Assembly: GCA_003343815.1 (NCBI GenBank)
Contig: QAKL01000118.1
Coordinates: forward strand, 1-7,657
Direction of reading: 5' to 3'
DNA: 7,657 nucleotides
Source: Clostridiales bacterium
GTDB lineage: Bacteria; Bacillota; Peptococcia; Peptococcales; Peptococcaceae
Part shown: positions 1-6,926 of the stretch, piece by piece
How positions within the stretch are numbered: position 1 is the stretch's first letter
How the letters are laid out: each line of letters opens with the position of its first letter
Translations under genes and position numbers: made by a program
Notes under the pieces: model-generated
What the model saw: the letters and a program-made list of their open reading frames with translations, nothing else
What the model was told of the DNA's origin: nothing
Database searches by the model: none

Positions 1-1659
1 GGGTTGGATAATCAGGGCTTATCGGGCTTGGAGCTTTATTATGATAAAGAATTGACCGGCACACCGGGCAAGCTTTTATTGGAGGTCGACAGCGCACAGA
101 ACAATATCCCTCAGTCGCAGCAGGAGTTTATCCCGGCGGTGGAGGGCTACAGCGTTAATTTGACGATTGATGAAACGGTGCAGTATATCACCGAGCGCGA
201 GTTGGAAAAAGTTTATAATGAGCAGCAGGCTGAGGGCGCGACGGCAATCGTCATGAATGTGAAAACAGGAGCCGTCTTGGCAATGGCTAATTATCCGAAT
301 TTCGATCCCAATAATTATGGTGATGTCGAGGATACGGTGTGGAATAATTTTGCCGTAAACGGTACTTACGAGCCGGGCTCGACTTTTAAGATGATTTCCT
401 CGTCGATGTTTTTGGAGGAGGGTGTTACCGGTGCTACCGATCATTACTATTGCGCAGGCTCAATGCAAATCAGCGGCTATAGATTTAAATGCTGGCGCTC
501 TTATCGCCCGCATCAGGATCAGACCTTTGCGCAGGCGGTCGGCAACTCCTGCAACCCTGTTATGGCGCAGGTAGCGTTTAAACTGGGGTTTGATAAGTTT
601 TATGAGTATTTGCGCGGCTTCGGCTTTGATAAAAAGACGGGCATTGATCTGCCGGGCGAAGCTTTAGGCGTGATGGTTAATAAAAATAATGCGGTAGATA
701 TCGATTTGGCGTCGATGTCGATCGGGCAGTCAAATACTTATACACCGATTCAGATGATTACGGCTATTTCGGCGGTAGCTAACGGCGGTAAATTGATGCA
801 GCCGTATGTCGTAGCGAAAATTACCGATCAAGACGGCAATGTCGTGAAAGAAAACACGCCTACACTTGTGCGTCAGGTAGTTTCGGCGCAGACCTCGCAG
901 ACGATGCGCGATATTTTAAACGGTGTCGTCGAGGAGGGTACAGGCAGCCGTGGCAAAGTCGAGGGTTATAATGTCTGCGGTAAAACCGGTACGGCGCAAA
1001 AGGTCGTAAACGGTCATTATTCCGATACGGACTATATCGTTTCCTATGCCGGATTTGCTCCGGCAGAGGATCCGGAGATCGCTGTGCTGGTATTTGTCGA
1101 TTCGCCGAAATATGAAAAAATGGGCGGTCTGGTGGCAGGACCTGTCTTTGCCAGTATTATGGGCGATGTCCTGCGCTATTACAAAATAGAACCTACGACC
1201 GAGACTAATACGATCAATAGCGCGGTATCGGCAGAAAAAGCCGAAACTATGATTATGCCTGATGTTTCGGGATTAAGCGGTGTTGAGGCGATTAATTTCT
1301 TTAAAGAAGAGGGCTTAAACCCGATTGTCAAAATGCAGGGCGAGGAAATGTATGCCTATCTGCCGCCGGCAGGCACTGAGGTCATCAAAGGCAGCGACGT
1401 TTATCTGTACTGCCGCGATACTTCGCAAAGCTCGGTGGAAGTGCCTGATTTGACGGGCAAAACCATTAAAGAAGCCGACCGTATTTTATCGGGCGCTGGT
1501 TTAGAAATGGCGATCGAGGGCAGTGGTATAGCCTACGCACAGTCGCCGGAGGCCGGCAGCTGGCTGGAAGAGGGTTCAACAGTGCAGGTGGAATTTCAAA
1601 ACGTAGGCAAAGACAATCAAACAGATAATCAAGTAAATTCCGATACGGAAAATCAATGA
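1..1659 (+). CDS. spoVD: Class B penicillin-binding protein with two PASTA domains (SpoVD/FtsI type), 5'-truncated
   Basis: Peptidoglycan D,D-transpeptidase that crosslinks stem peptides on the outer face of the membrane. The reading frame is open from base 1, so the N-terminal membrane anchor and most of the dimerisation domain lie upstream; the TTG at 4 is not a real start. Numbering residues from that TTG (551 aa), the active-site motifs are all present: STFK at 126-129 (catalytic Ser126), SCN at 182-184 and KTGT at 327-330. Two PASTA domains follow at about 418-470 and 479-532, then a hydrophilic Asn/Gln-rich tail ending in TGA. Cysteines at 163 (FKCW) and 183 (NSCNP) match the redox pair I recall from B. 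subtilis SpoVD; further cysteines are 150, 325 and 470. The position directly before murE is where spoVD or pbpB/ftsI sits in Bacillota dcw clusters. The class is certain. Whether it serves sporulation (SpoVD), division (FtsI/PbpB) or both cannot be decided here. Confidence 0.95.
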   Translation, partial: GLDNQGLSGLELYYDKELTGTPGKLLLEVDSAQNNIPQSQQEFIPAVEGYSVNLTIDETVQYITERELEKVYNEQQAEGATAIVMNVKTGAVLAMANYPNFDPNNYGDVEDTVWNNFAVNGTYEPGSTFKMISSSMFLEEGVTGATDHYYCAGSMQISGYRFKCWRSYRPHQDQTFAQAVGNSCNPVMAQVAFKLGFDKFYEYLRGFGFDKKTGIDLPGEALGVMVNKNNAVDIDLASMSIGQSNTYTPIQMITAISAVANGGKLMQPYVVAKITDQDGNVVKENTPTLVRQVVSAQTSQTMRDILNGVVEEGTGSRGKVEGYNVCGKTGTAQKVVNGHYSDTDYIVSYAGFAPAEDPEIAVLVFVDSPKYEKMGGLVAGPVFASIMGDVLRYYKIEPTTETNTINSAVSAEKAETMIMPDVSGLSGVEAINFFKEEGLNPIVKMQGEEMYAYLPPAGTEVIKGSDVYLYCRDTSQSSVEVPDLTGKTIKEADRILSGAGLEMAIEGSGIAYAQSPEAGSWLEEGSTVQVEFQNVGKDNQTDNQVNSDTENQ

Positions 1660-1720
1660 TTGAAGATAAATTTTTGCGGTAAAATAAAGTTAAAGCGATT
1701 TGATGACGGGGGGATTAGTC
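1660..1720 (+). other. Short AT-rich spacer between the PBP gene and murE
   Basis: About 61 nt separate the PBP stop from the preferred murE start, the longest non-coding stretch in the window. It is A/T-rich in its first half and G-rich near the end, where the murE Shine-Dalgarno lies. I see no inverted repeat followed by a T-run, so no intrinsic terminator, and murE is probably co-transcribed with the PBP gene. TTGAAG at 1660-1665 and TAAAAT at 1680-1685 resemble -35 and -10 boxes but are only 14 nt apart, which is too short for a normal sigma-A promoter. Confidence 0.5.
1708..1714 (+). promoter_or_regulatory. Ribosome binding site deciding the murE start
   Basis: A G-rich Shine-Dalgarno-like run, GGGGGGA, ends 6 nt before the in-frame GTG at 1721. 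The upstream in-frame candidates TTG 1700 and ATG 1703 have only A-rich sequence in front of them, and this run would fall inside their coding region. It therefore favours GTG 1721 as the murE start. Confidence 0.6.
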
Positions 1721-3196
1721 GTGGAGTACCATAATTTACAGGAGTTAATGAAAAATCTGACCTATAAAGATCATGCTATCATGCAGGGCTTAGGTATTAC
1801 AGGTATCCAGTATGATTCGCGTAAAGTGGAGTTAGGCAATTTGTTCGTAGCGATCAAAGGCTTTCAAAGCGACGGACATAAATATATCCAAAATGCTGTG
1901 GCAAACGGCGCAATCGCGGTAATCGTCGAGGATGAGGAATATTGCAGTTTGGATTATCCGTGGATTTTAGTGGAGGATTCCCGCGTGGCTTTGGCGGAAA
2001 TCAGCGCCGCTTTTTATCACAATCCCAGTGAAACCTTGAAGCTAATCGGTGTCACCGGGACTAACGGCAAGACGACTACTACTAATCTGATTGCACAGAT
2101 TTTGGAGAGCAAAGGGCATAAGGTCGGAGTTATCGGTACCTTGGGCGCGCGGATCGGGGAGGAATTTATTGAGGGCTCGCGCACGACGCCTGAGGCATTG
2201 GAATTGCAGCAGCTTTTTGCGCAGATGCTCGCGCAGGGTGCGGAGTATGCGGTGATGGAGGTCAGCTCCCATGCGCTTGATTTGCATCGTGTGGATAAAT
2301 GTCATTTTGATATAGCGGTATTTACCAATTTAACGCAGGATCATCTGGATTACCACCATACGATGGAGGAATACTGCAAAGCAAAAACCAAGCTTTTCAC
2401 GATGATGGACAAAAGCAAGAAGAAAGATGTCCCCAAAACGGCGGTTATCAATATCGACGACGAGTGGGCCAATCGCTTTTTGGTCTCTTCGGGTGGCGCA
2501 GTAGCTACCTACGGTATCGATAAAGAAGCCTCTTGGAAAGCGGAAAATGTAGAAATTCGCCCCGACGGGGTACGCTATACAGTGGACGGTTTAGAGGTCG
2601 ATTTGCCGTTGTGCGGTAAATTTAATATTTATAATTCCTTAGCGGCGATGGCGGCGGCTAATGCTTTGGGCGTTTCGATCGAAGACTGCATCAGCGCCTT
2701 AAATCAATCCCACGGCGTGGCAGGCAGATTTCAGCGAGTGCGCACGGATAAAGATTTTACCGTGATTATCGACTATGCGCACACGCCTGACGGCCTGGAA
2801 AACGTGATTACGACAGCGCGCGAGATTGCTAAAGGGCATGTCATCACGGTCTTTGGCTGCGGCGGTGACCGCGACCGTACCAAGCGACCGATCATGGGCG
2901 AAATCAGCGCGAAATTAAGCGATTATTGCATCGTGACCTCGGACAATCCGCGTACGGAGGATCCGGAGAAAATCATTGCCGATATTTTACCGGGCGTGAA
3001 AAAATATATGGCACCCAATCGCTATAAAGTTTTAAGCGATCGCCGTGAGGCGATTATCGCAGCGGTTGGTATGGCTCAAAGCGGCGATATTGTCTTGATC
3101 GCCGGCAAAGGACACGAGGATTATCAGGAGATTAACGGCGTGAAACATCATTTTAACGATTATGAGGAAGCCTTAAAGGCGATCGAGGTGAAATGA
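1721..3196 (+). CDS. murE: UDP-MurNAc-tripeptide synthetase, meso-diaminopimelate-adding (MurE)
   Basis: Cytoplasmic ATP-dependent Mur ligase that adds meso-diaminopimelate to UDP-MurNAc-L-Ala-D-Glu. Numbered from the GTG at 1721 (491 aa, normal for MurE): the N-terminal UDP-substrate domain has DSR at 32-34; the central ATPase domain has the P-loop TGTNGKTTTT at about 112-121, TPEALELQ at 156-163, EVSSHALDLHRV at 180-191 and TNLTQDHLDYHH at 202-213; Lys222 in KAKTKLF sits where the carbamylated lysine is expected. The C-terminal domain has GRFQ at 335-338, DYAHTPDGLENV at 351-362, DNPRTEDP at 408-415 and GKGHEDYQE at 462-470. DNPR is the family's marker for meso-DAP over L-lysine, so a DAP-type wall is inferred. 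GTG 1721 is chosen because a G-rich ribosome site precedes it; TTG 1700 or ATG 1703 would add six or seven residues. The stop overlaps the murF start. Confidence 0.96.
   Translation: MEYHNLQELMKNLTYKDHAIMQGLGITGIQYDSRKVELGNLFVAIKGFQSDGHKYIQNAVANGAIAVIVEDEEYCSLDYPWILVEDSRVALAEISAAFYHNPSETLKLIGVTGTNGKTTTTNLIAQILESKGHKVGVIGTLGARIGEEFIEGSRTTPEALELQQLFAQMLAQGAEYAVMEVSSHALDLHRVDKCHFDIAVFTNLTQDHLDYHHTMEEYCKAKTKLFTMMDKSKKKDVPKTAVINIDDEWANRFLVSSGGAVATYGIDKEASWKAENVEIRPDGVRYTVDGLEVDLPLCGKFNIYNSLAAMAAANALGVSIEDCISALNQSHGVAGRFQRVRTDKDFTVIIDYAHTPDGLENVITTAREIAKGHVITVFGCGGDRDRTKRPIMGEISAKLSDYCIVTSDNPRTEDPEKIIADILPGVKKYMAPNRYKVLSDRREAIIAAVGMAQSGDIVLIAGKGHEDYQEINGVKHHFNDYEEALKAIEVK
3185..3191 (+). promoter_or_regulatory. 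Ribosome binding site for murF inside the end of murE
   Basis: GAGGTGA, a near-complete match to the consensus Shine-Dalgarno, lies in the last codons of murE. It ends 1 nt before ATG 3193 and 4 nt before the adjacent in-frame ATG 3196. The spacing is tight for 3193, so initiation may occur mainly at 3196. In either case murF translation is probably coupled to murE termination. Confidence 0.55.
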
Positions 3197-4566
3197 TGCT
3201 AAAGGTAACAGCCGAGGAGATAGCCCGCGCTTTGGGCTATAATTATAGTGGATTAAACGACAAAATCATTACTTCCGTGACCTGCGACAGCCGCGAGGTG
3301 ACGGAGGGGAGCCTTTTTATCGCCTTAGCGGGCGAGAAAACAGACGGACATAACTATATCGCTAAAGCCTATGAAAACGGCGCCGTGGCGGCGGTTGTAA
3401 GCCGCGAGATTGCTGCTCCTGCAAATCTGGCGCTGATTTATGCGGATGACGGAGTAAAATTTTTGCAGGAATTGGCGACTTGGGTGCGAAGTAAAATAAA
3501 GGCAGAGGTTATCGCGGTAACCGGCAGCTACGGCAAAACCAGCACCAAAGATTTGCTCGGTGGAATATTCAGTGCGAAAAATGCTTGCGTTTCCAAAGGA
3601 AACAATAATAACGAGATCGGTTTACCGCTGACGTTATGCCGTGCAGCTGAGGATACCGAGGCAGTAATCACCGAAATGGGGATGCGCGGTTTGGGGCAAA
3701 TCAAATTTTTATGCGAGATTGCCCGCCCGAAATATGCGATCATTACCAATATCGGCACCGTGCACAGCGAGCTTTTGGGCTCGAAAGAAAATATTGCCAA
3801 GGCAAAATGCGAAATTTTGCCCTTTATCCCCAATGACGGCGCGGCTGTCTTAAATTGGCAGGATAAAATATTTTTAGAGCCATATTTAAAGGATTGCAAA
3901 GGCGAGATTATCTGGTATAATTGTAATGATTCTAAAGAAGGAGCTTGCGCTTTGGCGCGAAATCTTTCCTCCGAGGGCAGTAGTTTTATTTTCAAATGGC
4001 AGGATTATTCCTTTAAGATTGAGCTTACAGTCGCAGGCGAGCATAATATTATTAACGCAATGGCGGCTATTGTTGTGGCGTTAAAATGCGGTTTAGCGAT
4101 TGATGAGATCCAAAGCGGTTTAAAAAATGTCGGTCTGTCGGGGATGCGCTTAAAAACCGAGCAGGCGAAAAACGGCGCTTTAATTATTAACGACAGCTAC
4201 AATGCTAATCCTGAGGCGATGCGCGGGGCTTTGCAGGTTTTGAGTATGTATCGGGAGAAGAAAAAAATTGCCGTTTTGGGAGAAATGTATGAGCTGGGCA
4301 TTTACAGCAAAGAGGGACATGAGCAAACAGGCAAAGCGGCTTATGCGGCAGGCTGCGATTATTTGATCGCGGTGGGCGAGATGGCACGCGATATTGCTGG
4401 TGGAGCCGTGCAGGCAGGCATGGCACAGGATAAAGTGACATGGGTCAAGGATAATAAGCAGGCGATTAGCCTTTTGCGGAAAATAACAGATGAAAACAGT
4501 GTGATATTGGTTAAAGCGAGCCGCGGGATGCAGATGGAAGAAATAGTACGAGAGATTATGGGGTGA
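3193..4566 (+). CDS. murF: UDP-MurNAc-tripeptide--D-alanyl-D-alanine ligase (MurF)
   Basis: Cytoplasmic ATP-dependent Mur ligase that joins D-Ala-D-Ala to the UDP-MurNAc-tripeptide, giving the pentapeptide precursor. The 457-residue length is normal. In order: N-terminal substrate domain with CDSREV at 31-36 and TDGHNYI at 50-56; P-loop GSYGKTSTK at 111-119; NNNNEIGLP at 137-145; TEMGMRGLGQI at 160-170; TNIGTVHSELLGS at 185-197; Lys205 in AKCEI where the carbamylated lysine is expected; GEHNIINAMAA at 282-292; NDSYNANPEAMRGAL at 333-347; VLGEMYELG at 361-369; and KASRGMQMEEIV at 441-452, where the usual G of KGSRG is A. The GSYGKTSTK and NDSYNANP motifs separate it from MurC, MurD and MurE. 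The start overlaps the murE stop by 4 nt (ATGA); ATG 3196 is an equally plausible start, one codon shorter. It ends overlapping the first possible mraY start. Confidence 0.96.
   Translation: MMLKVTAEEIARALGYNYSGLNDKIITSVTCDSREVTEGSLFIALAGEKTDGHNYIAKAYENGAVAAVVSREIAAPANLALIYADDGVKFLQELATWVRSKIKAEVIAVTGSYGKTSTKDLLGGIFSAKNACVSKGNNNNEIGLPLTLCRAAEDTEAVITEMGMRGLGQIKFLCEIARPKYAIITNIGTVHSELLGSKENIAKAKCEILPFIPNDGAAVLNWQDKIFLEPYLKDCKGEIIWYNCNDSKEGACALARNLSSEGSSFIFKWQDYSFKIELTVAGEHNIINAMAAIVVALKCGLAIDEIQSGLKNVGLSGMRLKTEQAKNGALIINDSYNANPEAMRGALQVLSMYREKKKIAVLGEMYELGIYSKEGHEQTGKAAYAAGCDYLIAVGEMARDIAGGAVQAGMAQDKVTWVKDNKQAISLLRKITDENSVILVKASRGMQMEEIVREIMG
3894..3921 (+). promoter_or_regulatory. Candidate extended -10 promoter inside murF
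   Basis: TTGCAA (3894-3899), a 16-nt spacer, then TATAAT (3916-3921) preceded by TG at 3913-3914, giving an extended -10. This is the best sigma-A-like match I noticed in the window. If active it would start transcription near 3928 and feed mraY, murD and ftsW. It lies within murF codons, so it may simply reflect coding for the CKGEIIWYNC segment. Confidence 0.3.
4560..4566 (+). promoter_or_regulatory. Possible ribosome binding site for mraY at the murF stop
   Basis: GGGGTGA, containing GGTGA of the consensus, spans the end of murF and its TGA stop and ends 5 nt before ATG 4572. It favours ATG 4572 as a start of mraY over GTG 4563, which lies inside this run and has only weak GAG-type sequence upstream. 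A coupled start at GTG 4563 (GTGA overlap) remains possible. Confidence 0.4.
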
Positions 4567-5573
4567 AAAATATGTGGCAGATCGTCGCAGCATTTGTAAT
4601 AAGTTTTTGCATAGGTATGATCTTGGGACCGTTATTGATACCGGCTCTGCTCCGCTTAAAATTCGGGCAGAGTATCAGAAATGACGGTCCGCAGACTCAT
4701 TTAAAGAAGCAGGGCACGCCGACGATGGGCGGTGTAATCTTTTTTTTCACCATGACTTTGGGCGGGATTTTCTTAGCGAAAGGCAGCATGACTTTTTGGT
4801 TTTTGTTAGCCTCGGCTTTGGGGTTCGGATTTATAGGATTTGTCGATGATTATATCAAAATTGTGAAGCATCGCTCACTGGGGCTGACGCCGTGGCAAAA
4901 AATCGCGATGCAGTTAGTGATAAGCACAGGATTGGCTTATGCAGCGGTCAAGGTGCTTCATATCAGCACGCAGTTGATTATTCCGGCGACGTCGATCGTG
5001 TTTGATTTAGGCTGGTTTTATATCCCTTTTGTGATGTTTTTGTTAATCGGCACGACTAATGCCGTCAATTTGACGGACGGTTTGGATGGACTGGCCTCCG
5101 GTGTAACTTTAATCGTCGCAACGGGCTTTGGCTTGATCGGCTATATCAGCAATTTCTACTCGGCGACGCTTTTCGCGGCGGTAGTCGTGGGCAGCTGCTT
5201 GAGCTTTTTATTTTTCAATTTGCATCCGGCAAAAATTTTTATGGGCGATACAGGCTCGTTTGTTTTAGGAGGCGCGGTGGCGGCGTTGGCTATCGTGACC
5301 AAAACGGAGCTGTTTTTGCCCATCTTGGGAGCAGTTTATGTAGCGGAGGTTTTATCTGACATTATTCAAGTCAGCGTATATAAAAAGACGAAAAAACGCG
5401 TTTTCCGTATGGCGCCGTTGCACCATCATTTTGAGTTGGGCGGCTGGAAAGAACAAAAGGTTGTATATACTTTTTGGACTGCGGCGGTAATTGCGGTCGT
5501 GGTGGGTTTGATTTTGTATATGCTGACAGATGTCGGGGCGATGCTGATGCTCAGGGGGGTTTGGAATGGCTAA
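4563..5573 (+). CDS. mraY: Phospho-N-acetylmuramoyl-pentapeptide transferase (MraY)
   Basis: Integral membrane enzyme that transfers phospho-MurNAc-pentapeptide from UDP to undecaprenyl phosphate, making lipid I at the cytoplasmic face. The 336 residues form a strongly hydrophobic protein with about ten membrane segments, typical of the family. Visible signatures, numbered from GTG 4563: LKFGQSIRNDGPQTH (32-46), KKQGTPTMGG (48-57), the DDYIK motif with Asp95 and Asp96 (94-99), NAVNLTDGLDGLASG (166-180), FMGDTGS with Asp229 (226-232), and the histidine loop PLHHHFE (285-291). GTG 4563 overlaps the murF stop; ATG 4572, three codons later, has the better-spaced Shine-Dalgarno-like run and may be the true start. 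The first membrane helix is intact either way. The 3' end overlaps murD by 8 nt, so the two are probably translationally coupled. Confidence 0.96.
   Translation: MKNMWQIVAAFVISFCIGMILGPLLIPALLRLKFGQSIRNDGPQTHLKKQGTPTMGGVIFFFTMTLGGIFLAKGSMTFWFLLASALGFGFIGFVDDYIKIVKHRSLGLTPWQKIAMQLVISTGLAYAAVKVLHISTQLIIPATSIVFDLGWFYIPFVMFLLIGTTNAVNLTDGLDGLASGVTLIVATGFGLIGYISNFYSATLFAAVVVGSCLSFLFFNLHPAKIFMGDTGSFVLGGAVAALAIVTKTELFLPILGAVYVAEVLSDIIQVSVYKKTKKRVFRMAPLHHHFELGGWKEQKVVYTFWTAAVIAVVVGLILYMLTDVGAMLMLRGVWNG
5553..5559 (+). promoter_or_regulatory. Ribosome binding site for murD inside the end of mraY
   Basis: AGGGGGG lies within the last codons of mraY and ends 6 nt before the murD ATG at 5566. Because murD begins 8 nt before mraY ends, ribosomes finishing mraY pass over this site, which fits coupled translation. 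Confidence 0.55.
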
Positions 5574-6906
5574 GAAAGCATTAATCATAGGGGCAGCGCG
5601 CAGCGGGTTGGCTGCGGCTGCTTTTTTGGCGCAAAGAGGTACCGAGGTAGTTTTGACGGATACCAATGAAAAGAATCGCGCCAAATGCGAAGAAGAATTA
5701 AAGGATTACGATATTACTTACATTTGGGGTGAACAGCCGGATATCGATGAGATTAAGCCTGATTTTCTGGTGATGAGTCCTGGCGTGCCGCTTACTATTG
5801 CGCCTGTGAAACGTGCACGCGAGTTAAATATCCCGCTTACCGGCGAAATTGAATTAGCGTATCAAAACGCCAAGGCGCCGATTGTAGCGATTACGGGAAC
5901 TAACGGTAAAACGACCACGACGACTTTAGTCGGTGAGATTTTTAAAGCTGCGGGCATGGAAACAGGCGTAGGCGGCAATATCGGCACCTCGCTTTTAAAC
6001 GAAAGCGAGCGTATTAGTGCAAGCGGTGTGTTAGTCGCGGAAATCAGCAGTTTTCAGTTAGAAACCGCGGATAAATTTAAACCGAAAGCGGCGGCAATTT
6101 TAAATCTGACGCCGGATCATTTGGACAGACACGGCGATATGGCTGGATATCTGGCGGCGAAAGCGAAAATTTTTGCCGCGCAAGACGAAAACGATTATTT
6201 GATTTTAAACTATGACGACGAGTATTTGCGCCCGCTTGCCGCTCAGGCACGGGGGCAGGTCTTATTTTTCAGCCGCAAGCATATATTAGAGAGCGGCGTG
6301 TATGTGCATGACGATATCGTTTGTGCGGCGTTTAAGGACGAGACGATCGAGATTTGCCGTGCTGAGGAGATTATGATTAAAGGCGCGCATAATCTGGAAA
6401 ACGCTATGGCGGCAGCGGCTTTGTGCTTAGTGATGGGAATAAAGGCGGATATTATCGCCAAAGTATTAAAAACATTCCCCGGAGTGGAGCATCGTCTGGA
6501 GCCTGTGCGCACATTAAACGGTGTTTTATATGTGAATGACTCCAAAGGCACTAACCCTGACTCGACGGCGAAGGCTTTGGAGGCGTACGACCGACCATTG
6601 GTTCTGATTGCCGGCGGCAAGGGTAAGGGTGTGAGTTTTCTGCCTCTTGCGGAATTAATCAAAAAGCGCGTGAAAGCGGTAGTTTTGGTCGGCATGGCGA
6701 AATACGAGCTGAAAGAGGCACTGGATCAAGCAGGTTTTAGCAACTATGTGCTGGTCGATACTTTTGAGCAAACGGTGCCTGCGGCGCAAAAAATAGCGCA
6801 GGCGGGAGATATTGTGTTATTATCGCCGGCGTGTACGAGCTGGGATATGTTTAACAGCTACGAAGAACGCGGTGAATTGTTTAAAAAACTGGTGAACGCT
6901 TTATAA
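5566..6906 (+). CDS. murD: UDP-N-acetylmuramoyl-L-alanine--D-glutamate ligase (MurD)
   Basis: Cytoplasmic ATP-dependent ligase that adds D-glutamate to UDP-MurNAc-L-Ala, the step before MurE. The 446-residue length is normal. The N-terminal Rossmann-like UDP-binding domain opens with a glycine-rich turn, GAARSGLAAA at 9-18, and has SPGVP at 71-75. The ATPase domain has GTNGKTTTTT at 111-120, GGNIG at 136-140, EISSFQLE at 159-166 and LTPDHLDRHG at 181-190; Lys199 in LAAKAKIF is at the expected carbamylated-lysine position; GAHNLENAMAA at 273-283. The C-terminal domain has HRLE at 309-312, NDSKGTNPDST at 324-334, AGGKGKG at 349-355 (many homologues have D in the second half of this loop) and the strongly MurD-specific LLSPACTSWDMF at 418-429 with EERG at 433-436. 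The ATG at 5566 is supported by a G-rich ribosome site. It overlaps mraY and is followed after 20 nt by ftsW. Confidence 0.97.
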   Translation: MAKKALIIGAARSGLAAAAFLAQRGTEVVLTDTNEKNRAKCEEELKDYDITYIWGEQPDIDEIKPDFLVMSPGVPLTIAPVKRARELNIPLTGEIELAYQNAKAPIVAITGTNGKTTTTTLVGEIFKAAGMETGVGGNIGTSLLNESERISASGVLVAEISSFQLETADKFKPKAAAILNLTPDHLDRHGDMAGYLAAKAKIFAAQDENDYLILNYDDEYLRPLAAQARGQVLFFSRKHILESGVYVHDDIVCAAFKDETIEICRAEEIMIKGAHNLENAMAAAALCLVMGIKADIIAKVLKTFPGVEHRLEPVRTLNGVLYVNDSKGTNPDSTAKALEAYDRPLVLIAGGKGKGVSFLPLAELIKKRVKAVVLVGMAKYELKEALDQAGFSNYVLVDTFEQTVPAAQKIAQAGDIVLLSPACTSWDMFNSYEERGELFKKLVNAL

Positions 6907-6911
6907 TTGTT

Positions 6912-6918
6912 AAGGAGG
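6912..6918 (+). promoter_or_regulatory. Strong ribosome binding site for ftsW
   Basis: AAGGAGG, continuing into GG, is the best Shine-Dalgarno in the window and ends 8 nt before ATG 6927. It lies in the 20-nt gap after murD, so ftsW does not depend on overlap with the upstream gene for initiation. Confidence 0.8.
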
Positions 6919-6926
6919 GGAAAACT

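Noticed and set aside
1660..1685. TTGAAG and TAAAAT before murE as a promoter
   Set aside because: Only 14 nt separate the boxes, too short for a standard sigma-A promoter; A/T richness alone can explain the match.
3036..3043. GCGATCGC octamer resembling the cyanobacterial HIP1 repeat
   Set aside because: I found only this full copy in the window, whereas HIP1-rich genomes carry many; a chance palindrome is enough.
3528..3995. Antisense open frame of 155 codons opposite murF
   Set aside because: It lies wholly inside a gene with intact MurF motifs, shows no recognisable domain and has a basic, low-information composition typical of a reverse-strand shadow.
4180..4593. Two overlapping antisense frames across the end of murF
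   Set aside because: Both overlap the conserved NDSYNANP to C-terminal region of murF; two unrelated frames over the same bases suggest chance openness.
6243..6695. Antisense open frame of 150 codons opposite murD
   Set aside because: It is fully covered by conserved murD coding sequence and resembles no known family; treated as a shadow frame.
6877..6907. TTGTTT and TATAAT upstream of ftsW as a possible promoter
   Set aside because: The spacer is 19 nt and the -35 is poor. A start near 6914 would fall inside the Shine-Dalgarno, leaving a leader unable to carry the ribosome site.
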